Source: UBA721 sp002705165 (GTDB lineage Bacteria; Planctomycetota; Planctomycetia; Pirellulales; Pirellulaceae). Taken from it: a stretch of 64,000 nucleotides of DNA. Position numbers and translations under genes: made by a program. The stretch's first letter is position 1. Every line of letters begins with the position of its first letter. The notes under the pieces were generated by a model. That model was given only the letters and a program-made list of their open reading frames with translations, searched no databases and had not been told where the DNA came from. Of the stretch, positions 19,179 to 28,671 are shown piece by piece. The DNA lies in NCBI GenBank assembly GCA_045565995.1, contig JBJLEF010000004.1, positions 434,001-498,000 on the forward strand. Direction: 5' to 3'.

Positions 19179-22100
19179 TTAATAGTTGGCGAATACTTCA
19201 TCGATTTCGTCTGTCGATTCACCCTCGGCATGATCAAGAATCTCAAATTCCAGCGATTGATAACGAATGTCTTCTGCCGAAATAGCCAACTCCCGATCAT
19301 AAATTAAAACATCGTGAAGCGGTGTTACATCTGCTGGATCAAGGATCGCTAAAACCGATCCTGTCCGTATGGCTCTCACAGGTATCCGTGAAATCAGCAG
19401 CCTCCCGGAACCCGTTTTCTCTAGACTCGCAAAGGCTCCCCATTCATCAAGCATCCCCTGTTCAGTGGCCGTACCAGACTTCCCATTGACAAACGGACTT
19501 TCGAAAACCGCATTGCCAGCAAACTCCAAATGTGTCTCCGGCAGATATAGGTCCACGTAAGCGGCGAAAACACCCGCGGCCTCGGGAGTGAGATCTTCAG
19601 CTCCCAAATTAATAAAAAACACTTCGTGAAGGTTCGCATTGGTGATCGTTTCACCATTAACGTCTGTCAGGAACAATTCAAACGAAAGTGAGTCATCGTC
19701 TGCGTTAAGGGTGTTGATCACCTGAATGGCGTCGGCCGGACTCAACCACCCATCGCCGTTGACATCAACCTGAGTCTCCCCATCCGGCTTACTCTCGGGC
19801 AATTCATAACTACCATTTTGATTTAACTCGTTAATAACATGTAATGCATCAAGCGGTGAGACGATGCCATCGTTGTTCACATCTTCTGGCAGATTTTCGT
19901 TATGCCAAGGGTTCGTTTGCGCCTCATCATCATCTTCCACCTGGACTAGGGCCGTGGAGTCCTGAAACAGATTCGCCTGTGCGGTGATGGTAACAGTTTG
20001 AGTTCCATCCTCAAGGTCATCGTCTACCGCTCCAATACTAAATGGAGATGATGTTGTGGCGCCTGCTGGTATGACAATCGACGGGGGAATCACTAACTCC
20101 GAAATGTCGTCAGAAGTCAGTAAGACGACCAACGACTGACTGACATCCGAGTCACGAGTCACCGTTGCAGTGGCTGCAGACGCACCGGCACTCTCGACAA
20201 CCGAGGGGTTCGAAATATCGAGGGTTAGTTCACGAGTCTGCGCTTCCACAATCGTCGCATCTGTCGTAAACACTAACGTTTCGTTACCTACCTCGTACAC
20301 CAATTCAAGAAAGAAAGCGGTCCCGCCCGTTTGCGGTACCGTGACAGACTCCAGGTATTCTCCGGATGGTTGCTCGTTAAGCTGGGTGCTGGTCCAGTTG
20401 TCCCCGAAGTAGTCAATTCGAAAATCTAAATTGTTCGGATTCGTTGCCTGCCACTTTTTGATGGAGATCGGCTTGTCCGCTACATTAAGTCGAATTGTGT
20501 TTTCCTGAATACCATCAAACTGCCAGGTAAACTCTGGCAAATCCCCGTCCACCTCCAACACCGAAAAGAATTCCGCGACGCCCTGGTTCGCATTGCTGTG
20601 CCCAGTATTAGGCATATACCTTACATACGTCGGACCTGACATCTCCTGAAGATAGTATCGCGATGCCATGGGCATAAATTGATCGCCTGCCGAGTTAATA
20701 GCAAACTTGGGCATGGTAAGGCGATCACGATAGGAATATGGATCTACCATCTCAACCAGCAAGTCCGAACGAGGAGTCCCCATTCTTTCGAAGACACCCA
20801 TCTGATAATAATCAAAGACCGCTTCGGCGTAGCCGCCAAACACCCCCTCCTCGACATCGGCATAGACATGCTCATGAAATTCCACGCTGGCTTCAGCATT
20901 GAGATAATCGAAGACCACGGGCGCGATTCCGGACACACGGGGATCCGATGCAGCCGTGAGCCAAGTCGTCCAGCCACGTTTGGATCCGCCTGTCACATAA
21001 AATTCGGTGACGTTATGCTGTTCGTTCGTTTGAAGGAATTCCTGAGCCGTATCCATAGCACGAACAGCACTTTTGACCATCGGCAATAACACCGGCCACT
21101 GATCATCACCACCATCAAGATATTTGTCAAAGGAGTAAGCGATGATCGCATCTTCCTGCCTAGCAGTATCTTCGCCGGCAAAGAGAAGGGGTTGGTTCGG
21201 TACTGTGGGAACTGAGACGGTGATTTGATTGGTGGAAAGGGCTAACTGCAGAGCGGCTTGATTGGTGGAACTTGGAGCGTTAGCTGAATTACCGCCACCG
21301 ATATGTAAAATTGCCGTATCCGACGTCACACCGTCCGGCACCACAATTTCGACCCAATGTTTCCAAATCGGTTTATCTACTTCCTCAGATGACCTCCATG
21401 ACTGAGAGGTCATGTCCACGACATAGGTTTTGAATCCCTGCCCAGCAATCGTCGACTCAAGCGAAAATCCATAAGTCAAATCGGGTGCGGCAACGTAGCT
21501 ATCCAATGCCGTCCCATCGTCATCCAGGATATTAAGGGTCACGGCACTTGCGCCCTCCGAGATGTTAACGAGATTCCCCGTATTGCTACCCGGATTAGTT
21601 AGGCTGATTGACAGCGATTCGGTGTACTCAAACGAAGAATCATTGACAGGCTGGGCCGCGATAACTAGATTTCCCAGGGACGTTCCACCTTGGCCACCGG
21701 TATAGGTTAGTTCACCTGTTTCCAACGAATACAAAAGGGTGCCCGGACCATTGTAGCCGTCGACTGCATTGGCGATCGATTGCTGAGGGCTCAGATAATC
21801 ATTGCTTGTCGTGGTGATATCTGCTGTACCGATCCGCACGGACACGCTATCGTTCTCAGCAAGCACGCCGTCGAGAGAGACGGTAACTGTTTGATCCTGA
21901 TCTGCCTCGGCAATATAGTTAGAGGAAGAAGTAAGAGACCAGGTGGCGGTTTCTAGATCGCCCAGATCTAGCTGTTGCTGAAAAAAGGCGAACATCTGAT
22001 CTGATACCAGGACACCATCAATCACCGTGTCCAGCTTTGAGTCTAGTGAATGTCCAGCAGTTGTAATCCGTGGAAATTCATGGGCGATGTTATCGTTGAC

Positions 22101-22997
22101 CAACTCACTGACGACCGCTAAAGCATTGTCGTATGTGACAGTGGCGTCGTCTTCTGAGTGCAGTACGAAAGTGGGTGGGTCATTCGGATCTATCGTGTAT
22201 TCAGTACCCTTAAGACTTCCAGCTCCGTCAAGGATAGCCGCAACCTCAAGCGTGCTTACATCAAGATCCATGTAAGAAAAGGTGTTGACGTCCGCAGTGT
22301 CATACATCCCGGTGGCCAAAGACAGAAAACCACCAGCTGAGTGCCCACCTAATACGATTCGTTCCGGGTCAATCCCCATTGATTCTGCATTATCTTTCAT
22401 CCACTTAATGGCATGAAATGCGTCTTCCACTCCTGCTACGAACGTATCGTAGCGATCGTCGACGCCGGAAAATTGCGTCTCTTTGGCTGGCGGTGGGTTA
22501 TCACCATACAGTCGATAGTTGATCGACGCGGTCACGTAACCTCGAGTGGCAAAGTCAGTGCTTAATTCGATAAAATTTTCAGCACCTTTATCACCACCGA
22601 CGAAACCACCTCCATGAATCACAATAGCACCAGGAAGTAGGGCAGGGAGGCCGTTACCCGTCGGTTTGTAGAGGTCCAGTTTTAATTCTTTCTCGGTAAC
22701 ACCCTGAGGTGTTCCGTGACCGACCTGGGCATCGTCACGATAGACAATGTCGGAGGTAACATCCACACCGAATTGCGGTGTAAACCCGAAACTCGCGAGA
22801 ACACGCCGATGTTCGAGTTGTTCTAAGTCGAGTGCATAAAACTGTTGATTTCGCTTTTGGGTTCCTCGCCTGAGGCTGGTTTTTCGAGGACGAAAGAAAG
22901 TCGAAAGGTATTTAGCTGCAAACTTACGCACTAGTAGCCTCGATATATTTATGACAGAGAAGATACGCCATTTGTTTGCCCCAGCGTATACGTGCAT
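19179..22997 (-). CDS. Multi-module secreted protein: esterase, PhoPQ-type hydrolase, Calx-beta and dockerin
   Basis: The 1272-residue product starts with a basic leader and the planctomycete sorting-like motif LEQLEHRRVLA near residue 60. An esterase of the BD-FAE/hormone-sensitive-lipase type follows (IVIHGGGFVGG, GGHSAGGFLS, then Asp/His in HSEDDATVTYD and GHSLDS). Next come a Calx-beta-like module (about 355-500), a PhoPQ-activated pathogenicity-related hydrolase (TGGSKRGW, SAGDQFMP, NTGHSN), a second Calx-beta-like stretch and a dockerin pair (DVNNDGIVSPLDALHVIN, DVNGDGWLSPADAIQVIN). A cohesin-like C-terminal domain ends the protein. Two hydrolases in one chain suggest a cell-surface depolymerising enzyme. 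The exact start is uncertain; several upstream methionines lack a clear ribosome site. Confidence 0.85.
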   Translation of the reverse strand: MHVYAGANKWRIFSVINISRLLVRKFAAKYLSTFFRPRKTSLRRGTQKRNQQFYALDLEQLEHRRVLASFGFTPQFGVDVTSDIVYRDDAQVGHGTPQGVTEKELKLDLYKPTGNGLPALLPGAIVIHGGGFVGGDKGAENFIELSTDFATRGYVTASINYRLYGDNPPPAKETQFSGVDDRYDTFVAGVEDAFHAIKWMKDNAESMGIDPERIVLGGHSAGGFLSLATGMYDTADVNTFSYMDLDVSTLEVAAILDGAGSLKGTEYTIDPNDPPTFVLHSEDDATVTYDNALAVVSELVNDNIAHEFPRITTAGHSLDSKLDTVIDGVLVSDQMFAFFQQQLDLGDLETATWSLTSSSNYIAEADQDQTVTVSLDGVLAENDSVSVRIGTADITTTSNDYLSPQQSIANAVDGYNGPGTLLYSLETGELTYTGGQGGTSLGNLVIAAQPVNDSSFEYTESLSISLTNPGSNTGNLVNISEGASAVTLNILDDDGTALDSYVAAPDLTYGFSLESTIAGQGFKTYVVDMTSQSWRSSEEVDKPIWKHWVEIVVPDGVTSDTAILHIGGGNSANAPSSTNQAALQLALSTNQITVSVPTVPNQPLLFAGEDTARQEDAIIAYSFDKYLDGGDDQWPVLLPMVKSAVRAMDTAQEFLQTNEQHNVTEFYVTGGSKRGWTTWLTAASDPRVSGIAPVVFDYLNAEASVEFHEHVYADVEEGVFGGYAEAVFDYYQMGVFERMGTPRSDLLVEMVDPYSYRDRLTMPKFAINSAGDQFMPMASRYYLQEMSGPTYVRYMPNTGHSNANQGVAEFFSVLEVDGDLPEFTWQFDGIQENTIRLNVADKPISIKKWQATNPNNLDFRIDYFGDNWTSTQLNEQPSGEYLESVTVPQTGGTAFFLELVYEVGNETLVFTTDATIVEAQTRELTLDISNPSVVESAGASAATATVTRDSDVSQSLVVLLTSDDISELVIPPSIVIPAGATTSSPFSIGAVDDDLEDGTQTVTITAQANLFQDSTALVQVEDDDEAQTNPWHNENLPEDVNNDGIVSPLDALHVINELNQNGSYELPESKPDGETQVDVNGDGWLSPADAIQVINTLNADDDSLSFELFLTDVNGETITNANLHEVFFINLGAEDLTPEAAGVFAAYVDLYLPETHLEFAGNAVFESPFVNGKSGTATEQGMLDEWGAFASLEKTGSGRLLISRIPVRAIRTGSVLAILDPADVTPLHDVLIYDRELAISAEDIRYQSLEFEILDHAEGESTDEIDEVFANY

Positions 22998-23158
22998 TAT
23001 TCTCTCGGCTCAGTCGGAAATCAATTGCAGAGTTAATATTTATTCCTTTGAATTATCAATCCAGTACGGAGCCCTGCGGCTTCCGCTATATTGGCTGAGT
23101 AGCTTCCAGGCTCCTGCTAATAACACAGAATACTTAGCCCCCTTCGAGAAAATACTAG

Positions 23159-24641
23159 ATGACCAGTTTTAGAATCCAAAGTCTTAATACGAAGTTCTTA
23201 CCTCACCGACAACGGACTGACTTCTACCGTTCGTTCTTCATGTCATTTCTCTGCGTCTGCCTCTCGGTTTCAACTCGCGAGGCCCAGACAGCTGAGGTCT
23301 TTAATATGGAAGCGATTCTTGATGCGAGCACACTGGAGACGCAAATCCTTCAGCCGTGGAAAACCGTCCCGGGAATGATTGCCACCCGCCAGCTACTCGT
23401 CACCATCAACGTCGGACCAATATGGCCCGGCCAGGACTACCGCATTCCCGTTCAGAATGGTGGTCCCCGCAGATCGAAAAGCACGCGGATTCCATCTCAC
23501 CGGTGGAAACACGCCCGCTCGGCTGGAGCAGCCGGTAAGGCCCGGCGGCACCAACCTGCAACTCCTCAAGGGTGGTGTTGGGTTGGTGATGACCGTTGTG
23601 CAGGAACCCGGTTCCTACGGCCAGGGGCGGCTTGGCGGCGAATCCGAAAGACGTTTCGCCAACTCCCTCAATGCTCGCCATAAAATTCAATACTGGGCCT
23701 GGCCTGCTACGTTGATGCGGGCAATCACAGCCGCCTATGCCGAAACGGATTACTTTACCCGTGGCAAGGTTGCTGTTTCGGGAGGTTCTAAAAATGGTGC
23801 TTCCCCCTCAATGGCTATTATCCATGACAATCGCATGACAGCCCTGCATGCCACTGTCTCCCCGATCTGGGATTCACCACTTCGATTATGTGACACCGGG
23901 ACATGGGAACGTCATCTCTCGGGAGGGGGTCAGCAGCGAGGATTTTCCGGTGGCCACTTTGGTCCTAACTTTAATCAGCGGGCTTTGGACGCTGGACACA
24001 CTTGGAAGGAACTGCAGGAATTCACTCGCGGCATTTCTGATCAGGTCTTTATCTCTCGCAATCTATCGAGTTTACGAGAAAGGAACGTCTCCATGTTGTT
24101 CCATCCAGGCACGCATGATATGGTCGCTTACGATTTAGCCTGGGGTGGATCGAATCACCCTTCAATACCGGTCTACCTAGGCGCCAACACCGGGCACGGT
24201 AAAAAAGGCCACCCTCAAACAGAACGTGACCAGCAGAACAAGACTGTTTTGCTGCTTCAGCATTTTTTCCCCGATGCATTTGATAGCCAGATGCTGGCGC
24301 CTCCCGAGGTCGAAACAGAAGTTCGTGACGATATTTTGCAGGTTACCGTTCGTTTCCCAAAAGGGGCCGGTGAAGAAACAGGTCAGATCTGGTGGATTTA
24401 TAACCGTGCTCCGGACGGTAGCCCACAGTATCTTAAGCAAATAATACCGGACGACCATACGAAGCCAATGTCCGGTGTCGCGAGCAGCGGAATCTGGCGA
24501 ACGGAAATCACACTCGATTCGTCCGCGTCACGCATCGACATCTTCACCAATCATCGAAAAACGTTTGATTATCAGGGGCGGCCTTACAAAACGTATATCT
24601 CCAGTCCATATACGAGGGTCAGTTTGAAAAAAGCAGACTGA
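23159..24641 (+). pseudogene. PhoPQ-activated-like exported alpha/beta hydrolase, interrupted by one frameshift
   Basis: Two plus-strand frames form one protein. The 5-prime part contains a signal-like stretch (MSFLCVCLSVSTREAQTAE) and runs to WPGQDYRIPV. The 3-prime part resumes as RMVVPADRKARGFHLTGG and carries the hydrolase core: nucleophile elbow AVSGGSKNGASP, a likely acid in HPGTHDMVAYD, and the histidine loop ANTGHGKKGH. The switch lies at about 23445-23456 and is explained by one extra base. The core resembles the PhoPQ-activated domain of the divergent neighbour at 19179-22997. The ATG at 23159 was kept because GAG lies about 11 bases upstream. All later motifs are intact, so recent loss or a consensus error are both possible. 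Confidence 0.75.
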
Positions 24642-24733
24642 TTGGTCGATCTGATTTATTTCTCTCTGTTAAACTCGAGACTAGGAATGTACTAGGCACC
24701 CACTACTCACATGACCAGAACGGTGACGCTTTT

Positions 24734-25201
24734 ATGCCTGACATACCTAAGATTGCATTGGAATTCCTGAAGCATCGGTTTCTGAAGATCCATTGGACTA
24801 AGTTCAGGATTTTGAAAGTGTCCCTGTTCGTTTTGTTCTTTTGCCTTTACTTCGGTTCCGGGGCCGGAACGTTCTATGAGTTTTTTAGTTTCGTGTCGGC
24901 TCACCTTGGTTTACTGCTAATCGGAATCTTTAGCGCCGTTGTCGGAGCGTGGTACTTGAGCAAGTACCATAATGCACTTTATCTATTCCGAAAGGATGTC
25001 CAGATAAAAGAGAAGAAGGCGGAGCGAGATCCTGATAATCCGGAATACGCGATTCCACTCACATTATCTTACCGAGCGCTCGCGCTAGCACTTAAATCAC
25101 GAGGAAAAAGCACGGAAGCAGCGAGTTATGATTCCAAGGCTGAGGAAATAGAACAACGACTGAAAACCTTTTATGGCGAGTTGAATAAGCTCGACGAATG
25201 A
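24734..25201 (+). CDS. Small membrane protein of unknown function with helical tail
   Basis: The 155-residue protein is not recognised. Two hydrophobic helices are visible, about residues 29-46 (VSLFVLFFCLYFGSGAG) and 56-76 (AHLGLLLIGIFSAVVGAWYL). A charged helical C-terminal half follows that looks like one or two TPR-type hairpins (YAIPLTLSYRALALALKSRGK). The start at 24734 comes 92 bases after the frameshifted hydrolase gene on the same strand. It is the last intact gene before the DUF1501 remnant and repeat at 25.26 kb, so it may lie just outside the inserted block. No function is proposed. Confidence 0.6.
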   Translation: MPDIPKIALEFLKHRFLKIHWTKFRILKVSLFVLFFCLYFGSGAGTFYEFFSFVSAHLGLLLIGIFSAVVGAWYLSKYHNALYLFRKDVQIKEKKAERDPDNPEYAIPLTLSYRALALALKSRGKSTEAASYDSKAEEIEQRLKTFYGELNKLDE

Positions 25202-25257
25202 GCAGGGGTAAAGGACCTTATTCCGTTCGGCGATAGTTTCGGTTGAAGGTCGTATCA

Positions 25258-25502
25258 CTAAGCCTGAAGCAGTTTTTCGACGACGTTTCCGCCAACATTA
25301 GTGAGCCGAATATCAAAGCCTCCAAACCGTTTTCAAATCCTAAGATGATTCAGACCAAACAGGTGGAGCAGTGTAGCATGGAAATCATTCATGTGCACAC
25401 CGTCTTCAACCGATGCCCAGCAAATGTCATCCGTCCGACAACCTGAGCGGGTTTCACCCCGCAACCGGCCATTCATAAACTAAATGCGTAACGATGATGA
25501 TC
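25258..25502 (-). pseudogene. DUF1501 3-prime remnant (left copy)
   Basis: On the minus strand the sequence reads as the C-terminal part of a DUF1501 protein: RDHHRYAFSL-stop-MAG, then after a frame change NDFHATLLHLFGL and GGFDIRLTNVGGNVVEKL, ending at a natural stop at 25258. At least two in-frame stops (a TGA in the first block and one after HLRI) show that it is dead. Homology to the second copy stops abruptly at 25502. Nothing upstream of it continues the gene. Confidence 0.85.
25271..25502. repeat. Left copy of 232-bp direct repeat
   Basis: This stretch aligns without gaps to 38804-39035 (constant offset 13533) with about twelve mismatches by hand count, in the same orientation. Both copies are DUF1501 3-prime ends. 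The two copies bracket the 13-kb block of flotillin, channel and related genes. Confidence 0.9.
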
Positions 25503-25699
25503 GCGTTCCGATCTGATACCAATGGGAATGAAATACAGAAATCATTTATCTCGCCAAAACATTTTGGTAAACTGTACGTCAAAGTGTTTCGACAAAAGAT
25601 GGTGAGCCAATCTGCAGTCATCACTTGAACTGTTTTTTTGGTACTCTTTATTTAGACGCGGTATCTCACCATCTCCAACCACTCGCGGAGAATTAGCTG
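25503..25699 (+). promoter_or_regulatory. Upstream region with 10-bp inverted repeat
   Basis: AGATGGTGAG at 25597-25606 is mirrored perfectly by CTCACCATCT at 25665-25674, ahead of the gene starting at 25700. The arms are 58 bases apart and enclose a T-rich stretch. It could be a split operator or be chance. A ribosome site (GGAG, nine bases upstream of the ATG) supports the start at 25700. No promoter hexamers were convincing. Confidence 0.3.
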
Positions 25700-26227
25700 A
25701 TGATTAATCTTGATTTCTTATCCACGTTTTTCTCTTCAATGAGCTTAGCCGTAAATTCGTTAACTGCCACTAAGTTCGTATATTCGACGGCCCCAATGGA
25801 CGGGCGTTATGTGCATATTAAAGGAAAGAAAACTGGCCTGACTAGCTGGTTAAAAACAAAACTAAACATAAATCCTGAATCGAGTTTTCAGGTTTTCGAA
25901 GATCACATTCGAATTCGTACTCATTCTTTAATTGGGGACAAATTAACTCTGATCCCGAACTCATCCATCAATAGTGTAGCCGTTCTATTTGGTCGTGAAA
26001 AGAAATTGTCTTACCTGTTCGTTGGTCTTCTAACCATACCATTTGGTATCGGAATAATTCTTGTTTTGACGTGGTTGAGTAGCAAGACGTTGTTAATTAT
26101 AAGTCTCACTGATAAAGCTGGGTTAGAACACATCTTCCCCTATGCATTCACGTCAACACTCAATATCGAAAGTCATGACGCGGAGAAGATCGCGGCCGTC
26201 ATTTACAAACTGTCCTCCAAAAGCTAG
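25700..26227 (+). CDS. Small membrane protein with PH-like beta region
   Basis: The 175-residue protein is not firmly recognised. Residues about 50-105 are beta-rich (SSFQVFEDHIRIRTHSLIG, LTLIPNSSINSVAVLFG) and look like the strand pattern of bacterial PH-domain membrane proteins. Hydrophobic segments then occur at about 112-134 (FVGLLTIPFGIGIILVLTWL), followed by more strands and a short helix. The protein is probably anchored in the inner membrane with the soluble part facing the cytoplasm. It is the first gene inside the repeat-bracketed block and is convergent with the seven-gene operon. A GGAG ribosome site supports the start. Its function is unknown. Confidence 0.6.
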   Translation: MINLDFLSTFFSSMSLAVNSLTATKFVYSTAPMDGRYVHIKGKKTGLTSWLKTKLNINPESSFQVFEDHIRIRTHSLIGDKLTLIPNSSINSVAVLFGREKKLSYLFVGLLTIPFGIGIILVLTWLSSKTLLIISLTDKAGLEHIFPYAFTSTLNIESHDAEKIAAVIYKLSSKS

Positions 26228-26267
26228 GCCCTGCTTCGGCCTCGGAAGGTTTCTCGGTTATGCCGAG
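26226..26267. terminator. Two small hairpins between convergent genes
   Basis: AGGCC (26226-26230) pairs with GGCCT (26238-26242), and CTCGG (26253-26257) pairs with CCGAG (26263-26267). They sit between the convergent stops at 26227 and 26258, the second overlapping the minus-strand stop. No long T-run follows, so intrinsic termination in either direction is plausible but not certain. Confidence 0.4.
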
Positions 26268-27811
26268 CCCGCACTCATTTCTTGCGCATTTATTGCACTG
26301 GATATATGCAGAACGCTACCAGCCCATCCAAATGTTGCATTGGGGATTACTTCTTCATTTTCATTCGATAAAGTAAACCTTGTGTAGTCATTATCCAATT
26401 CGAAACCGTCGTAATCGGGAATATCTAGGTGTGTAACAGCATCCCATTGATGTTTTTCGCTGGGCGGAAGATGTCTCACCATTTCATTGACTGCTCCAAT
26501 GATTCGCCGCCCTTTCATAACAGATATCTTTACCCGAACCTGAGTTGCATCGCATGAAGAATTGTTAACTACTGTCAGAACAAACGTAAGTCGCTTACCT
26601 ACAATTTGCTGGGTATGAAAGCCAAACTCGAGATCGGGACTATTCTGTGATGCTACCGATGGCGTGCTATTCGAAGCACCAACATCTTGCTTGCTAGCTT
26701 CGGGCTCGCTAGTCCTTAATTCCTTCTCGAGTTCTAATACCCTCTTGTTCGATGCCTGCACATTACGTGTCGCGTGTTCCAGTTCATTCTTAACGGATTG
26801 AAATTCTTCTAGAGTCACAGCAGTTTCTCGAAGCTGATCGAATTTCTCCGTGACCAGCTCCAGGCGAGTGTTGAGAGTGTTAAACTCGCCTGGGTCTACT
26901 AGCGTATCTTGCAGACGGCTTATCTCTGTTTTAGCGTCGTTTAACTCTTCACGAATTCCGAGTAATTCAGCAGATTCATCGGAAGGTTGCAAAACGGTCT
27001 GGTGATTCGTTTTATCTGTCGTAACAGTGCCATCCAAACCACCAAATGAATACCATTGGCCACCGGAAAGAGGGCAAATGTAATCGTCAGCCGATAGCTT
27101 ACCTAATTCCTGATTGAAAGCAATTTTTCTTATGTTATAAGAACCACAAACGGTAAGGCCCCTTCGCACTAAGTAACGCTCCGCAAACAACCGATCTCGA
27201 GCGTCAGACCAAACTTTAAGCGGTGACTGATAATCATTCCTCTGTTTAAGTTCTTGCTCCAAACGCCCCTTCAAGACGGCAAAACGTTTCCCATTAATTT
27301 CAGGCCAGTATCTCTTCCATTCGTCGACTCTAAATTTCTGGAGTACTTCAAACTCCCAAATACCCACCTGCTTCAATCTCTCCGCAACGACTTCAGGTAT
27401 GAGATCAGAGATAAGAAAGAAATTTAGATCGGCAATCTGCATTTCTCTTCTCATAAGACTTACCGCCTCGCCAAGAGCGGCATTAAGCGATACTCGGGCA
27501 TCAGAGCTATTCCCCGGTTGCTGCCAATAATCATCTAGAAATAGCAACTCCGAATCTACCTGCCTTGCATGAACTTCACGACGAGCTGTCCCAATAAAGA
27601 ACCGCGAAGTGATAGCTTCAAGCTCACGAAAGTTTTCAGTAACCACCGGAGAGCTATCTGGCATCTTAAGATCGCCAAGCTTGTCGAGATGTGAGTCGAG
27701 TTCTAGACTGAATCCCATCGGATCGCCAAATTCAGGGCGGTCAGATCCATCCAGATTACCAAAGATAATCTCTAGTGAGTTTTGCAATTCATTTAGTGGG
27801 GGGCGTCTCAT
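26258..27811 (-). CDS. Coiled-coil protein with C-terminal beta-sandwich-like domain, unknown function
   Basis: The 517-residue protein is not recognised. Residues 1-230 are mixed helical with several Trp-rich segments (VDEWKRYWPEING, QSPLKVWSDARDRLF). Residues about 230-270 hold CGSYN and YICPLSGGQWYSF, with single cysteines. Residues about 285-365 form a coiled coil. The last 110 residues are a beta-sandwich-like domain (RLTFVLTVVNNSSCDATQVRVKISV) reminiscent of CARDB/Ig-like folds that bind partners. There is no signal peptide or membrane helix, so it is probably a cytoplasmic adaptor. It is the last gene of the seven-gene minus-strand operon, 91 bases after the preceding coiled-coil gene. 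Confidence 0.7.
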   Translation of the reverse strand: MRRPPLNELQNSLEIIFGNLDGSDRPEFGDPMGFSLELDSHLDKLGDLKMPDSSPVVTENFRELEAITSRFFIGTARREVHARQVDSELLFLDDYWQQPGNSSDARVSLNAALGEAVSLMRREMQIADLNFFLISDLIPEVVAERLKQVGIWEFEVLQKFRVDEWKRYWPEINGKRFAVLKGRLEQELKQRNDYQSPLKVWSDARDRLFAERYLVRRGLTVCGSYNIRKIAFNQELGKLSADDYICPLSGGQWYSFGGLDGTVTTDKTNHQTVLQPSDESAELLGIREELNDAKTEISRLQDTLVDPGEFNTLNTRLELVTEKFDQLRETAVTLEEFQSVKNELEHATRNVQASNKRVLELEKELRTSEPEASKQDVGASNSTPSVASQNSPDLEFGFHTQQIVGKRLTFVLTVVNNSSCDATQVRVKISVMKGRRIIGAVNEMVRHLPPSEKHQWDAVTHLDIPDYDGFELDNDYTRFTLSNENEEVIPNATFGWAGSVLHISSAINAQEMSAGSA

Positions 27812-27902
27812 GCCAACCTCTTTGGGTAAAAAGCATTTTTTAATCCCGTCATGTCTTTATCACGTCTAAGCCACGGAACAGCCGGCAAAAGCTACGACAA
27901 TC

Positions 27903-28628
27903 TTAGACCGATGTAGTTGCCGTCCGAATCAAACGCACTATAGTATCAAAGTCATCTCCTCCGAGCGACGAAAACCTTGTGGCGGTTTCGAACGACAAAT
28001 TGGATTCAAGTCCTAAACTCACAAGCGTGTTGGTTCGTTCCGCAATTAGACGTTCCGACGCTATCTGTTCAAGTTCCGCGGTCATCCGGTTAATTGTTGA
28101 ATGAGCCTGATCGAGCTCCCGCTTGGCTTTTTGCTCGCCCCTCTCTGCTGCTTCAGCTTTTACCGATTCTTCTTTTAATTTGCTCTCTAGGTTCTCAATT
28201 CTCTCTAAGGATGCCGCATGGCTGGCGGTGGAATGTTCTAGCTCCGACCGCAGTCCAGCGAGTTCTTCACTGTCGCCTGAAGTTCCAAAATCAATTGATG
28301 TGCGAACTTCATTGCTCTTTGCCGTCGTTGCAAACCCTGTTGAAATTGGTTCTGGGGTCAACTCAAGCGGAGTATCATCAGCTTCTTCCAGCAGTGCCTG
28401 CTCCATCAAAGAGCGACGCGGCAGCCCCACATCCAGAGGTTCTAACGTCGATTCCAAACCTTCTTGAATTAGACTTTCCAACGATTCGCTAGAGTCCAGC
28501 TTGGCCGTTGATTCGGTATCGCTAACATCTTCAAACACAAACTCTGAGTCATCGTTCTTCTTGATCTGTCCTTGCTCAAGATTGGCATCAAGTTCCTCAT
28601 CTAGGTTATCAAAGTCAGGGCTATTCAT
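27903..28628 (-). CDS. Acidic coiled-coil protein, unknown function
   Basis: The 241-residue protein has an acidic, low-complexity N-terminal half (FDNLDEELDANLEQGQIKK and later TPLELTPEP). A coiled coil follows at about residues 125-200 (AGLRSELEHSTASHAASLE), then a short helical C-terminal domain (SFETATRFSSLGGDDFDTIV). It has no signal peptide or membrane segment. The coiled coil resembles that of the next gene downstream and of both SPFH-type neighbours, so these proteins may co-assemble, though that is inference. It is the sixth gene of the operon, 43 bases after the gene ending at 28672. Confidence 0.65.
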   Translation of the reverse strand: MNSPDFDNLDEELDANLEQGQIKKNDDSEFVFEDVSDTESTAKLDSSESLESLIQEGLESTLEPLDVGLPRRSLMEQALLEEADDTPLELTPEPISTGFATTAKSNEVRTSIDFGTSGDSEELAGLRSELEHSTASHAASLERIENLESKLKEESVKAEAAERGEQKAKRELDQAHSTINRMTAELEQIASERLIAERTNTLVSLGLESNLSFETATRFSSLGGDDFDTIVRLIRTATTSV

Positions 28629-28671
28629 GGTTCTGTTCTTTCTTAGTTAGAATATATGTTGGATGGTGTTA

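Noticed and set aside
20679..21089. Plus-strand open frame of 136 codons
   Set aside because: It lies wholly opposite the PhoPQ-type domain of the 1272-residue gene, whose motifs are clear; no motif or signal of its own.
25243..25446. Plus-strand open frame over the left repeat
   Set aside because: The minus strand carries the recognisable DUF1501 C-terminus; the plus-strand reading has no coding sign.
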